Assembly (NCBI GenBank): GCA_963850915.1
Contig: CAWKND010000005.1
Span: forward strand, 1,218,207-1,282,206
DNA from: CAVTWH01 sp963850915
GTDB lineage: Bacteria; Actinomycetota; Actinomycetes; Mycobacteriales; Micromonosporaceae
Length of the DNA stretch: 64,000 bases
Direction: 5' to 3'
The translations under genes were made by a program, and so were the position numbers. Shown here in pieces: positions 1 through 8,810 of this stretch. The notes under the pieces are model-generated. The model had not been told where the DNA came from, ran no database searches, and was given only the letters and a program-made list of their open reading frames with translations. The stretch's first letter is position 1; each line of letters begins with the position of its first letter.

Positions 1-1183
1 CGGCGTACCCAGAACCTGGTCGGCCGGCAGCGCACCCAGATGCAGTCGCTGCGCCGGTACGTCACCGACCCGCGCGCCACCGAACAGCTCAGCCGCCTCG
101 ACCAGCAGCGCATCCAGCTGCGCCGCACCGCCGACAGCCTGCTGGTCGTGTCCGGCATCGTCGACCAGGGCGCTGGCGGCGCACCCGCACTGCTCGCCGA
201 CGTGATCGCCGGTGTCTGCGCGGACGTCGGGCCGGAGGCGAACATCCAGGTACGCATCGTCGTACCGGTCGCGGTCACCGCCGGCTTCGTCGACGACCTG
301 CGGCTGATCCTCGGCGAGCTGCTGGCCAACGCGGTCAACTTCTCACCGCCCGGCAACTTCGTGGAACTCAGCGCCGAACTGCGCGAAGACCTCACGATCA
401 CCGTCGTCGACCACGGGCTCGGCCTGACGACGGCGCGGCTGGAGGAGGAGAACCGGCGACTGGTCGACCGGGAGCGCCTCGACGTGGCGCCCACCACGGT
501 GCTCGGCCTGTTCGTGGTTGGCCGGCTGGCCCGCCGGCACGGGCTCGCGGTACGGCTCGCTGCCACGCACGGCGGCGGTGTCACCGCACTGGTACAGGTA
601 CCGGCTCGGCTGCTCGGGCCCGGCTTCGGTGGTCGACGTGATCCGCCGCCCGGCTGTACCGGCAACGGCCGCGCTGCGTGCGGTGGCCGCGAGCCGCACG
701 CCGTTCGGCTGGTTCGGGCCGGCTGCCCGGACCACCGAACTTCCCGCACTGCCGCCGTCCTGGCCGCCACCGGCCCCACTCACGGCAGGGCCGTCCCCGC
801 TGCCCCTGTCCTCCGCGCCGGCCGCGCTACCGCCGGGTCCGACACCGCCGCCGGCCGCCGTGCGACCGTCGTCCGTCCCGGTGAACCGAACCGGCTCCGC
901 ACCCGTAAACGGTAATGGCAACGGCTCCGGCGCGCCGGTAGGGGAGGCGGCGGGGGAGCAGCGCGCCGGACTCACCCGGCGCCGCCCAGGCCAGCACATC
1001 GCGCCCGGCCTGGTCGCCGCGCAGGCTGCGGCCAAGGCCGCCCAAGCGGTCACCCGCGAGCAGCCCCGCGACCCGGAGTCGGAGCGGGCCCAACTGGACA
1101 GCCTGTTCGCCGGTTTCCAACGGGGCGAGACCAGCCAGCAGCCTCCGGTACCCTCAGAGCCTCCCGTGGAAAGGCCGTCATGA
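1..1183 (+). CDS. Sensor-like histidine kinase of a Cvn-type operon (5' partial, frameshifted)
   Basis: The gene enters from the left edge; its sensor and membrane part lies outside the window. Visible residues about 1-90 form the helical dimerisation-like segment (RLDQQRIQLRRTADSLLV). A HATPase_c domain follows, with N box ELLANAVNFSPP near residues 105-117, a DHGLGL G1 motif near 137, and LGLFVVGRLARRHG as G2. The catalytic domain reads in the frame of base 1. The Pro/Ala-rich tail and the family-typical end (LTRRRPGQHIAPGL, then RDPESERAQLDSLFAGFQRG) read one base later, so one extra base lies after about base 612. The stop overlaps the next start (ATGA), implying coupling. CvnA-type kinases act with roadblock and GTPase partners at the membrane. 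The frameshift could be real or a sequencing error. Confidence 0.8.
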
Positions 1184-1614
1184 CCGTGCACGCCACCCCC
1201 GTCTCCAGCGGTGCACAGCAGTTCAACTGGCTGCTGCGGCAGTTCGCGATGAACACCCCGGAGGTAATCGACGCGATCGCCGTCTCCTCCGACGGGCTGC
1301 TCATCGCCCGCTCGGAGGCGGTCGGTAGATCGGAGGCCGACCGGCTGGCGGCGATCACGTCGGCGGTGATCAGCTTGGCCCAGGGCGCCAGCCAGGTCTA
1401 CGACTTCGGCGCGCCCAACAAGGTCATCATCGATCTGGATCGGGGATATCTCCTGGTCAGCGCGATCAGTGCAGGCGCGATCATGGGTGTGGTCGCGTCT
1501 CGGGACGCCAACTTGGGCAACCTGGCCTACGAGATGGCGGTATTCGCCAACCGGGCCGGTACGGTGCTGACCCCGCAGTTGATCGAAGAGCTCAAGCGCA
1601 CGGTCGGCTACTGA
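1180..1614 (+). CDS. Roadblock/LC7 domain protein (CvnB-like)
   Basis: 144 aa, the usual length for actinobacterial roadblock/LC7 proteins. It opens with FNWLLRQFAMNTPEVIDAIAVSSDGLLIA, quoted here as FNWLLRQFAM and IAVSSDGLLIA, the classic start of the domain. Roadblock proteins bind and regulate the small MglA-like GTPases of conservons, much as MglB acts on MglA. The ATG overlaps the kinase stop (ATGA). The GTPase gene starts one base after this stop. The usual DUF742 (CvnC) gene between CvnB and CvnD is absent. The family call is certain; the partner relationship is inferred from operon context. Confidence 0.92.
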   Translation: MTVHATPVSSGAQQFNWLLRQFAMNTPEVIDAIAVSSDGLLIARSEAVGRSEADRLAAITSAVISLAQGASQVYDFGAPNKVIIDLDRGYLLVSAISAGAIMGVVASRDANLGNLAYEMAVFANRAGTVLTPQLIEELKRTVGY

Positions 1615-1615
1615 G

Positions 1616-2170
1616 GTGGGTACGCCACGCCCGCTTAAAATCGTGGTCGCCGGCGGCTTCGGAGTGGGTAAGACCACTGCCGTCGGTCAGATCTCCGAGA
1701 TTCCGGTGCTGCGCACCGAAGCCGCGATCACCGAGGTCGCCGCGCTGATCGACCGGACCGGCCAGGTACCGGACAAGACGACCACCACGGTGGCGCTGGA
1801 CTTCGGCCGGATCACCCTCGACGAGGAGATCGTGCTGTACCTCTTCGGTACCCCCGGGCAGGACAGGTTCGGTTTCATGTGGCGGGAGCTGTCCGAAGGG
1901 GCCATCGGCGCGCTGGTCATCGTGGACACCCGCCGGATGGACGAGTGCTACCCGGCTGTCGACTACTTCGAGCAGGCCCGGCTGCCGTTCGTGGTGGCCG
2001 TGAACGCCTTCGACGGTGCCACCAACCACCAGGTCGACGACGTGCGCTGGGCGCTGGCGGTACCCGACGACGTACCGGTGATCCGCTTCGACGCCCGTAA
2101 CCGGCGCTCGGTACGCGACGCGCTGATCACGGTCCTGGAGCGGGCGCTGCTGCTCGCCGGTGCTCGTTGA
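1616..2170 (+). CDS. CvnD-like small GTPase (GTP/ATP-binding protein)
   Basis: 184 aa. The P-loop GGFGVGKTT is at residues 13-21, the G3 region LFGTPGQ at about 77-82, and a G4-like NAFD at 130-133 replaces NKxD, as is common in this family. The start is GTG, one base after the roadblock stop. CvnD GTPases work with the roadblock partner and sensor kinase in a G-protein-like membrane switch (known for Streptomyces conservons). No DUF742 gene is present locally. The 3' end overlaps the following VOC gene by 11 bases, so the two are probably co-transcribed. Confidence 0.92.
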   Translation: MGTPRPLKIVVAGGFGVGKTTAVGQISEIPVLRTEAAITEVAALIDRTGQVPDKTTTTVALDFGRITLDEEIVLYLFGTPGQDRFGFMWRELSEGAIGALVIVDTRRMDECYPAVDYFEQARLPFVVAVNAFDGATNHQVDDVRWALAVPDDVPVIRFDARNRRSVRDALITVLERALLLAGAR

Positions 2171-2585
2171 CCTGGGCCAGCCGCAGTTGACCAGCAGAAT
2201 CTGCGAGATCGTCGTCGACTGCCAGGATCCGGACCGGGTGGCCACGTTCTGGTGCGCGGCACTGGGCTACCGGGAGACTGAGCGGGACGAGACCGGGGTG
2301 GCCATCGCGGGTACCCCGAATGCGCCGGCGATCCTGTTCATCCGGGTACCCGAGGGCAAGCCGGGCAAGAACCGCCTGCACTTCGACCTGTGTACCACCG
2401 ATGTGGGCCAGGCAGCGGAGTTGGAGCGGCTGCTCGCACTCGGTGCGCGCCGCTCAGCGAGCATCGTCTCCGGTGGCCGGTGGATCGTGCTGGAGGACCC
2501 GGAGGGCAACGAGTTCTGTCTGATGCCCAAGCGGGTACCGCCCGAGCCGGCCGACTTCCACGGCCTCGCCGAACCGGCGGCCTGA
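2160..2585 (+). CDS. VOC family protein (glyoxalase/bleomycin-resistance fold)
   Basis: 141 aa. It has the VOC pattern ICEIVVDCQDPDRVATFWCAAL at the N-terminus, seen as VVDCQDPDR and FWCAALGY, and ends with the typical WIVLEDPEGNEFCL strand (residues about 107-120). LHFDL near residue 75 supplies a probable metal or ligand position. The GTG start at 2160 overlaps the end of the GTPase gene. The substrate cannot be told; such proteins may be glyoxalase-like, dioxygenase-like or simple binding proteins. It is the last gene of the conservon operon, and a strong hairpin lies about 190 bp downstream. Confidence 0.85.
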   Translation: MLVDLGQPQLTSRICEIVVDCQDPDRVATFWCAALGYRETERDETGVAIAGTPNAPAILFIRVPEGKPGKNRLHFDLCTTDVGQAAELERLLALGARRSASIVSGGRWIVLEDPEGNEFCLMPKRVPPEPADFHGLAEPAA

Positions 2586-2753
2586 GGCTCGCCTGAACTT
2601 TCTCGAATGATCTTGTCGAAGTGGCGTGTGCCCGTTCGCTGGACAGGTAGGAGCGACACCGCGACGACTCCGACCTGCTCTGGCTGGATGGCAAGGCCAA
2701 CCGTCCGGCGTAACAGCTCGCCGTCCGGCCGGTATCGGTACACATTCGATAAT

Positions 2754-2766
2754 TGACATTATGTCA
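2754..2766. promoter_or_regulatory. AT-rich inverted repeat TGACAT-T-ATGTCA
   Basis: Six-base arms are separated by one base in an AT-rich island (GATAATTGACATTATGTCAG). The 2586-2896 gap lies between two converging genes. It contains only this repeat, the hairpin just after it and otherwise featureless GC-rich sequence. The repeat could be an operator or a relic; no gene start faces it directly. Confidence 0.4.
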
Positions 2767-2776
2767 GTCTGGCAGG

Positions 2777-2807
2777 TCCCGGGTGGCCCCCACGGCGCCA
2801 CCCGGGA
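2777..2807. terminator. Bidirectional terminator-like hairpin
   Basis: A perfect 11-bp stem (TCCCGGGTGGC / GCCACCCGGGA) closes a 9-nt loop, between the converging VOC and AAA ATPase genes. There is no U tract, as is usual in high-GC actinobacteria. Position and stem strength support termination from both sides. Confidence 0.7.
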
Positions 2808-2896
2808 CACCGCGCACTGACCAGCGAGGAGCCGCCGATACTCAACAGGTTGTCGATGCTCACCGGGTCAGCCTGAACCTTCGGGTGGCCCGAGGG

Positions 2897-4330
2897 TCAA
2901 GCCGGAAGAAACACAGCCGGCCCGACAGACCCGCCCGAGAACGCGGGTGGTGTGGCCGCCCCGACCGACCCCGAGGCGAGCGCCGCCCGGGTCGCGGTCA
3001 ACTCGGCCAGCGCCGCACGCAGGTGCTCGACCGTGGTGGTCGGCTGACCGGCGCTGGCGGCGAGGAGTTCGGCACGCCGCCAGAGCTCGGCGAAGTAGGA
3101 GGCGGTGGCACCCTCGGTACCGGCTACCGCCTCCGCGAACTCGTCATTGGTGAGCTGTACGCCCGGGCCGTACAGGCGCAGCAGCGCCGCCCGGTGCTCG
3201 GCGTCCGGCAGCGGTACCTCCACCGCCAGGTCCACCCGGCCGGGCCGCTGTGCCAGGGCCGGCTCCAGCAGGTCGACCCGGTTGGTGGTGAGCAGGAACG
3301 CCACGTCGGCGTCGCCGGCGAGCCCGTCCATCTCGTTGAGTACCTGGAACAGCAGCGGGTTGTCCGGGCCGTGCCGAAGCGAGCGTGCCTCGGCGACCAG
3401 GTCCACGTCCTCCAGTACCACCAGGGCCGGCTGTACCAGGCGGGCCAGCGCGCACGCCTCACCGATGTAGCGCAGCCCGGTACCGGACAGCAGTACCACC
3501 GTGAACTCGGGCAGCTGGGCCAGCAGGTACCGGACGGTGTGTGTCTTTCCGGTGCCGGGCGGACCGAACAGCAGGACCCCCCGCTTGAGCGCGTGTCCCG
3601 CGGCCCGCAGCCGGGCCCGGTGCCGGCCCACGCCGATCACCTGCCGCTCCACCGCGTCGAGTACCCCGTCGGGCAGCACCACCCCGGCCCGGTCCAGGGT
3701 CGGCCGGCGGTGGAAGGCCAGCGGCCCGACACCCGGCTCGAAGTCGTGCGCCTCGAAGGAGAGCACCTGGCCGCGGAACAGGTTGTGCTCGACGATCAGT
3801 GCCCGGATCCGGCGCAGGTACGCCCGGCCGATCTCGGCCTGCCGGCACATCACCTCCAGCCGTACCCCCGGCTCACCGCGGCGTGGGTCAGCTCCACGCA
3901 CGAGTACGGCCAGCCGCTCCCCGTCGGCGTCGGTACACAGGTAGAGCCCGAGCCGTACGCAGCTGCGCTCGGTCTCCGGTCCGACCGGCACACTGGTGTA
4001 GTCGACGGCGCCCAGGCGGAAGTGGCTCCCCATGCTGAGCAGCTCGGTGAAGCTGTGGTGCTCGCGACCCTGGCCGGAGATGCCGAGCAGCTCCCCCGAA
4101 CCGTGCGCCGCGTTTTCGCCATCCGCCAGCCAGGCGTCGATGGCGTTCTGCACGTTGGCGTGGTCGTACGCCGGGAACGCCTCGGTGATCACCGGTAGCT
4201 GCCCGGCCGGGCTGCCGAAGTGGTTGGAGAGTCGCTCCCCCAACGTTTCCTGGGGTGGCTCGTCCGGGATGTCGGCCAGTTGGCTGATGCGCCGGAAGTT
4301 GACCAGGAATTCGCGCAGCTCGTTGTCCAC
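2897..4330 (-). CDS. AAA family ATPase
   Basis: 477 aa from the chosen GTG (VDNELREFLVNFRR). The N-terminal ~240 residues are not recognised. The C-terminal half is a classic AAA module: Walker A GPPGTGKT at 256-263, Walker B VVLEDVD at 304-310, sensor-1 TTNR at 348-351, and the QRPGR arginine-finger region at 361-365. A single AAA domain after a unique N-domain resembles stand-alone unfoldase or remodelling ATPases; its client is unknown. The frame is open farther upstream, but that extension would overlap the MarR gene and lacks family character. This ATPase is 46 kb from the injection-system locus and there is no sign that it serves it. Confidence 0.85.
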   Translation of the reverse strand: MDNELREFLVNFRRISQLADIPDEPPQETLGERLSNHFGSPAGQLPVITEAFPAYDHANVQNAIDAWLADGENAAHGSGELLGISGQGREHHSFTELLSMGSHFRLGAVDYTSVPVGPETERSCVRLGLYLCTDADGERLAVLVRGADPRRGEPGVRLEVMCRQAEIGRAYLRRIRALIVEHNLFRGQVLSFEAHDFEPGVGPLAFHRRPTLDRAGVVLPDGVLDAVERQVIGVGRHRARLRAAGHALKRGVLLFGPPGTGKTHTVRYLLAQLPEFTVVLLSGTGLRYIGEACALARLVQPALVVLEDVDLVAEARSLRHGPDNPLLFQVLNEMDGLAGDADVAFLLTTNRVDLLEPALAQRPGRVDLAVEVPLPDAEHRAALLRLYGPGVQLTNDEFAEAVAGTEGATASYFAELWRRAELLAASAGQPTTTVEHLRAALAELTATRAALASGSVGAATPPAFSGGSVGPAVFLPA

Positions 4331-4451
4331 GGTGCTCCAGGCTAGGCGCCCGCCGGCCGGCGCACCGCCCCTATTGTGTCGTCTGTCGTGCCTTATGTGC
4401 AGGCATGCCGGAGGAGCGGCCACCAACTGTTCCGGGCTCAGCGGGCGTAGC

Positions 4452-4934
4452 TCACCCGGTCCGGCGGAGCGGGCGGACCTCCGCCGGTGCCGGTGTCGTT
4501 GCGAGCCGGTCGAGCAGGCCGGCGGCGACCCGTAGCAGCGCCAGCTCCGCGTCACTCAGGCCGGTCAGCGCGCCGGCCAGCCACTCGTCACGCTGCGCCA
4601 TGTCCGCGCGCAGTGCCTTGCCGCCGCGCGTGGTGAGGGTCAACACCGATTCGCGGCCGTCGCGCGGGCTGCGGCTGCGCGTGACGAGGCCGGCCAGTTG
4701 CAGTTCGTTGAAGGTACGGGTGAGCGACTGCGGCTGCTGGCCGTCGGTGGCCGCGATCTCGCCGGGGGTACTCGGGCCGTGCCGGCGCAGGTGACTGAGC
4801 ACGGCGACCTGGTTGCTGGTGAGCGCGCCCGGCTGCCGTTCGGCACGCAGCCGCCTGGCCAACCGCAGTACTCCCCCACGGATCTCCGCCACGCTCTCCC
4901 GGTCCGGCACAAGTAGTACGCTAGCACGTAGCAT
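4452..4934 (-). CDS. MarR family transcriptional regulator
   Basis: 160 aa with a MarR winged helix: NQVAVLSHLRRHGPSTPGEI, then SLTRTFNELQLAGLVTRSRS as recognition helix, and a wing around RDGRESVLTLT. The start is ATG 4934 (MLRASVLLVPDRES). It is divergent from the FUSC-type exporter starting 31 bp away, the usual arrangement of a MarR repressor beside the transporter it controls (inference). No clear operator palindrome was found in the short spacer. Confidence 0.88.
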   Translation of the reverse strand: MLRASVLLVPDRESVAEIRGGVLRLARRLRAERQPGALTSNQVAVLSHLRRHGPSTPGEIAATDGQQPQSLTRTFNELQLAGLVTRSRSPRDGRESVLTLTTRGGKALRADMAQRDEWLAGALTGLSDAELALLRVAAGLLDRLATTPAPAEVRPLRRTG

Positions 4935-4964
4935 CTCCGCCGCCGAGTGTTGGGAAGACACAGG

Positions 4965-6435
4965 ATGCCTTACGCAGTGCGTACCGACCTGCGGACCAAC
5001 GCGCTCACCATGGCCGCAGTGCTCGCGACTTTCGGGGCTGCCGTGGCGATCCAGCGCTTCGCGCACCAGGGGGCGGCGCTCGCGGTACTCGCCGTCGTGC
5101 TCGCGCTGACCCTGCGCCGGGTAGCGCGCCGGCACCGGCTCGGCCCGGCGCAGCTGCTCGCCGTCCCGGTGGTCGGTGTCTGCGCCGCCGTGGTCGGCCG
5201 GCTCATGGTGGTACACCCCAACATCGGCGATCCGCTGTTCGTACTGGCGATCGGCGCCGCCATCTGGGTACGCCGCTACGGCGCCCGGGCCACCCGCATC
5301 GGTACCCTCGTCGCCCTGCCGTTCATCGCCATGCTCATCACGCCGGTACCCCCGACCAGCGGCCCCGGTCACCTGCTCTGGTCGGCTGTCGTCGCCGTCA
5401 TCGCGGTCGCCGCCGTCCTGCTCACCCAGCTCGCCGAACCCGCTGCTGTGCCGACGATCCAGCAGCCGACCCGGCCGGCGAACAACACCAGGCGGCTCGC
5501 GGCCAGTACCCGGATGGCGCTGCAGATGGCCGTCGCACTGGGCGCGGCATTCGTTGTCGGGCGGCTATTCCTGGCCGGCCACTGGCCGTGGCTGGTGCTC
5601 TCCGCCTACCTGGTGAACACCGGCAACCGGGGTCGTGGCGACGTCGTCTACAAGGGCGTCCAACGGGTCGCCGGCGCCGCCGTCGGTACCGTCGTGGCCA
5701 CCCTGGCGGCCGGTGCGTTCGCCGCCGCACGACCCGATCCCGATCGCGCTGATCTTCGTGGTGCTCGCCGTGGCCGGCTGGCTGCGCCGGTACAGCTACG
5801 GGTACTGGGCGGCCGGCGTCACCGGCGCGCTGTCCCTGCTGTACGGCTACTTCGGCGCCACCGATACCGACCTGCTCGCCTATCGGCTGGTCGCGATCGT
5901 GGCCGGTGCGCTCATCGGCGTCGCCGCCGCCTGGCTGGTACTGCCGGTACGCACCCACGACGTACTGCGTCGCCGGCTGGCCGACGTACTCGCCGTACTC
6001 ACCGACTACCTGGTCACCGCCCGGCGGGACCTACCGGCACTACCCGACCAGCAGACGCGGTTCGAGCACAGCCTCGACGAACTCGACGTGCTCACCCCGA
6101 CCCTGCGCGCACACCGCCGGGTGACCCGGCTGTGGCGACCGGGCCCGTACCACGCTGACGCGGTCGGGGCGCTGCTCGACTGCCGGGCCGCGACCGGCAC
6201 CCTCACCCGGCACCTCACCGACGCCGAGCAGGTACCGGACCGGCAGCTCACCGCCGGACTGGACGGGCTGCGCGACGACGTGGTCGCGCTGCGGCGGGCG
6301 ATGGCCGGGCGCGGCCCGCTGCCGGCCCCACGCGACGTAGAGCACCCACACCCGGCGATCGGCCAACTCCACCACGCGGTCGCCAAGACCGGCGCAATTC
6401 TCGTACCCGCCGGTCAGCGACCAGCCCAGGATTAG
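4965..6435 (+). CDS. FUSC-type aromatic acid/antimicrobial exporter (frameshifted)
   Basis: The first part has about six hydrophobic helices (residues ~15-150). A second TM block begins at MALQMAVALGAAFVVGRLFL with the FUSC-typical PWLVLSAYLV segment, and a cytosolic helical tail follows. The first ~255 codons and the rest are in different frames. The join GAFAAA / HDPIPIALIFVVLAVAGW at about 5720-5733 (a gccgccgc run) implies one extra base; the total length 1471 is not a multiple of three. ATG 4965 is preferred over GTG 4947 because GGGAAG is well spaced before it. FUSC proteins export aromatic acids or amphipathic compounds. The divergent MarR probably regulates it. Confidence 0.8.
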
Positions 6436-6875
6436 GGCCAGCCGCCAGCCAGGGCCTTGGCGAGCAGGGTGGCCAGTGGAGCCGACGCGCCGTCGCGGGC
6501 GCCCTCCCCCACGATCAACGGCGGATCGGCCGGCGCCAGGGTCACCCCGGTCAGCCGGGCCTTCACACTCGGGGGTACCCCCAGCACGTAGTACTCACCG
6601 TCCACCCCGATCGCCACCGACCGGTCCGGGTGCAGGTACCAGCCGCGCAGCCCGGTCCGGTAGCTACCACTTCCGTGATAGGGCAACGCTTTCAGCGGTT
6701 CCGTCGGCAGGTTCCGGGCAGCGGCGTCGCGGACGAACGCGGCGATCAGCTCCCGCGCCTGGGCCGTCTCGGCAGCCTTCTTCGCGGCGAGCGCAGCACC
6801 GTGCGCCGCCACCGCACGCGCCCGCTGCTCGCGCCACTCCCGCGGATCGCCACTCACCTGCGCGTCGTCGGTCAT
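6432..6875 (-). CDS. Conserved hypothetical protein
   Basis: 147 aa, starting MTDDAQVSGDPREW. An Ala/Arg-rich coiled-coil-prone N-terminal half (residues ~10-50) is followed by a compact domain with YHGSGSYRTGLRGWYLHPDR and SVAIGVDGEYYVLGVP, resembling small actinobacterial domains of unknown function. No catalytic motif is visible. The ATG overlaps the stop of the upstream reductase (ATGA), so the two genes are translationally coupled. Function unknown. Confidence 0.75.
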   Translation of the reverse strand: MTDDAQVSGDPREWREQRARAVAAHGAALAAKKAAETAQARELIAAFVRDAAARNLPTEPLKALPYHGSGSYRTGLRGWYLHPDRSVAIGVDGEYYVLGVPPSVKARLTGVTLAPADPPLIVGEGARDGASAPLATLLAKALAGGWP

Positions 6876-7828
6876 GCGGGCTCCGGGTACAGGCCACGAA
6901 CCCGGGACGCCAGCCGGGTCAGGCCGAGCAGCGTGTCGATCGAGGGCGTGGGTACCCCGACCCGCTCGCCGATCTCCCGCACCACCGTGACCAACGCGTC
7001 CAGCTCGACCGGCCGGCCAGCCTCGGTGTCCTGCAGCATCGAGGTCTTGAAGGCGCCGAGCCGCCGGGTCACCGCCATCCGGTCCGCGCCGCTCTCCCGG
7101 ATCGGGCAGCCGATCCGCTCGCCGATCGCCGCCGCCTCCGCCATCACCGCCAGGCAGAACTGGTTGACCTGCGGGTCGTCCAGGATCCGGTCGGCGGTCG
7201 CGCCGGTCAGCGCCGAGATCGGGTTCATCGTCATGTTGCCCCACAGCTTGTACCAGACGTCGGTGCGCACGTTGGTGCTGTGCCGTACCTCGAACCCCGC
7301 CTTGGCCAGCGCGTCCACCACAGCCTCCGCCCGCTCGGAGACTCCCCCGCCGGGCTCCCCCACGATCAGCCCGTTGCCACTGGTGTGCCGGACAACGCCC
7401 GGCTCGGGCGCGGTACTGGCGAAGTGCACCACGCAGCCCAGTACGTGCGACCGCGGAATCGCCGCCGCGACGGCACCGTCCGGGTCGATCGAGCGCAGCG
7501 GCGGATCGGTGAGGAACCACCAGGGCACGCCGTTCATCGCCGGCAACACCACCGTCTGCCCGCCGAGCAGCGGGCTGACCAGCGGCGCGACGGCGGCCAG
7601 CGCGGGCGCTTTCACAGCGAGTACCACCAGGTCCTGCGGCCCCAGCTCGGCCGGATCGGCGGTCGCGTGAACCGGCGCGCTCTCCCCCGAAGCCAGCCGC
7701 CAGCCGTACCGCACCAGCGCGTCCAGCGTCGCGCCCCGGGCCACGGCCGACGTCTGGTACCCGGCCAGCGCCAGCCGGGCGCCGATGAGTCCACCGACCG
7801 CGCCCGCCCCGACCACGCACACCTTCAC
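6872..7828 (-). CDS. Ketopantoate reductase family (ApbA/PanE-like) oxidoreductase
   Basis: 318 aa. The N-terminal Rossmann motif VCVVGAGAVGGLIGARLAL (GxGxxG) begins at residue ~4. MNGV near residue ~130 and VWYKLWGNMTMNP near 205 match the family's catalytic Lys and Asn region. ApbA/PanE members reduce 2-dehydropantoate with NADPH for pantothenate, but many genomes hold several paralogues of other specificity. No pan genes are nearby, so the substrate is left open. The start is GTG 7828; the frame is open upstream without family sequence. It is divergent from the F420-type oxidoreductase, 49 bp apart. Confidence 0.87.
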   Translation of the reverse strand: MKVCVVGAGAVGGLIGARLALAGYQTSAVARGATLDALVRYGWRLASGESAPVHATADPAELGPQDLVVLAVKAPALAAVAPLVSPLLGGQTVVLPAMNGVPWWFLTDPPLRSIDPDGAVAAAIPRSHVLGCVVHFASTAPEPGVVRHTSGNGLIVGEPGGGVSERAEAVVDALAKAGFEVRHSTNVRTDVWYKLWGNMTMNPISALTGATADRILDDPQVNQFCLAVMAEAAAIGERIGCPIRESGADRMAVTRRLGAFKTSMLQDTEAGRPVELDALVTVVREIGERVGVPTPSIDTLLGLTRLASRVRGLYPEPA

Positions 7829-7877
7829 TGAGCCCCAACCTTCACGGCTAAACGCTAGCGGGTAACGTCCGGGGACC

Positions 7878-8798
7878 ATGAAGGTAGGCTTCGCGGCTCC
7901 CGTCTCCGGTACCTGGGCGACGACGGAGAACATCCGGCGGGTGGCGACCCGCGCCGACGAACTCGGCTACCACAGCCTGTGGACATTCCAGCGGCTACTC
8001 TCCCCCGTCGACGGCTCCTGGGGCGAGTCGTACCGCTCGGTACTCGACCCGGTTGCCACGCTCGGCTTCCTGGCGGCGGTGACCAACCGGATCCGGGTCG
8101 GCGTGGCGGTACTGAACATCCCGTTCGCGTCGCCGGCACTCGTCGCCAAGCAGCTGGCCACCGTGGACGTACTCAGTGGCGGCCGGCTCGACGTCGGGCT
8201 GGGCAACGGCTGGGCGGAGCTGGAGTTCGCGGCCAGTGGCGTGGACGGGCACCGGCGCGGGGTACGGGCCGAGGAGTTCCTCACCGTACTCACCCGGCTC
8301 TTCACCGAGCCGGAGGTCACCCACCACGGCGAGTTCTACCACGTACCCGCGGCGGCTCTCGCGCCCAAGCCGGTGCAGCGGCCGTACCCGCCGGTCCTGC
8401 TGGGTGGCTCGGCACCCGCCGCGCTGCGCCGGGCCGGGCGGCGCTGTGCCGGCTGGGTCAGCAGCAGCCGGGCCGACCTGGCCACCATCGCGGCCGCTGT
8501 CGCCACTGTGCGGGACGCCGCCAGCCGGGCCGGGCGCGACCCGGACGAGCTGCGGATGGTGTGCCGGGGCGCGGTCAAGCTGCGGGACGGTTTGCCGGAT
8601 GGACCTGCCGGACCGGACCGGCCCTACCTGACGGGTACCGTCGCCCAGGTCACCGGGGACATCGACCGGCTCGCCGAGGCGGGGATCACCGAGTTCTTCG
8701 TCGACCTCAACTTCGACCCGGAGATCGGCTCCCCCACCGCCGATCCGGTGGAGTCCATGCGCCGCGCGGAGATCGCGCTGGACGGCTTCGCGCCCTGA
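7878..8798 (+). CDS. LLM class F420-dependent oxidoreductase
   Basis: 306 aa in the luciferase-like monooxygenase TIM-barrel fold: MKVGFAAPVSGTWATTENI start, GFLAAVTNRIRVGVAVLNIP, LATVDVLSGGRLDVGLGNGW (the common SGGRxxxGxGxGW element), and PVLLGGSAPAALRRAG. Close relatives use coenzyme F420 rather than FMN, which is usual in actinobacteria. The substrate is unknown. It sits alone on the plus strand, divergent from the reductase. Confidence 0.88.
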   Translation: MKVGFAAPVSGTWATTENIRRVATRADELGYHSLWTFQRLLSPVDGSWGESYRSVLDPVATLGFLAAVTNRIRVGVAVLNIPFASPALVAKQLATVDVLSGGRLDVGLGNGWAELEFAASGVDGHRRGVRAEEFLTVLTRLFTEPEVTHHGEFYHVPAAALAPKPVQRPYPPVLLGGSAPAALRRAGRRCAGWVSSSRADLATIAAAVATVRDAASRAGRDPDELRMVCRGAVKLRDGLPDGPAGPDRPYLTGTVAQVTGDIDRLAEAGITEFFVDLNFDPEIGSPTADPVESMRRAEIALDGFAP

Positions 8799-8810
8799 GG
8801 GAGCGGCGGG

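Noticed and set aside
2753..4198. Plus-strand open frame over the AAA ATPase
   Set aside because: The minus strand carries clear Walker A/B and sensor motifs; the plus frame has none.
2897..4330. AAA ATPase as the missing CIS ATPase
   Set aside because: It is 46 kb away on the other strand with an unrelated N-domain; nothing links it to the injection locus.
4917..4930. TACG-N6-CGTA as operator for the first MarR
   Set aside because: It lies inside the first codons of marR and the arms are only four bases; chance is likely given the GTAC bias.
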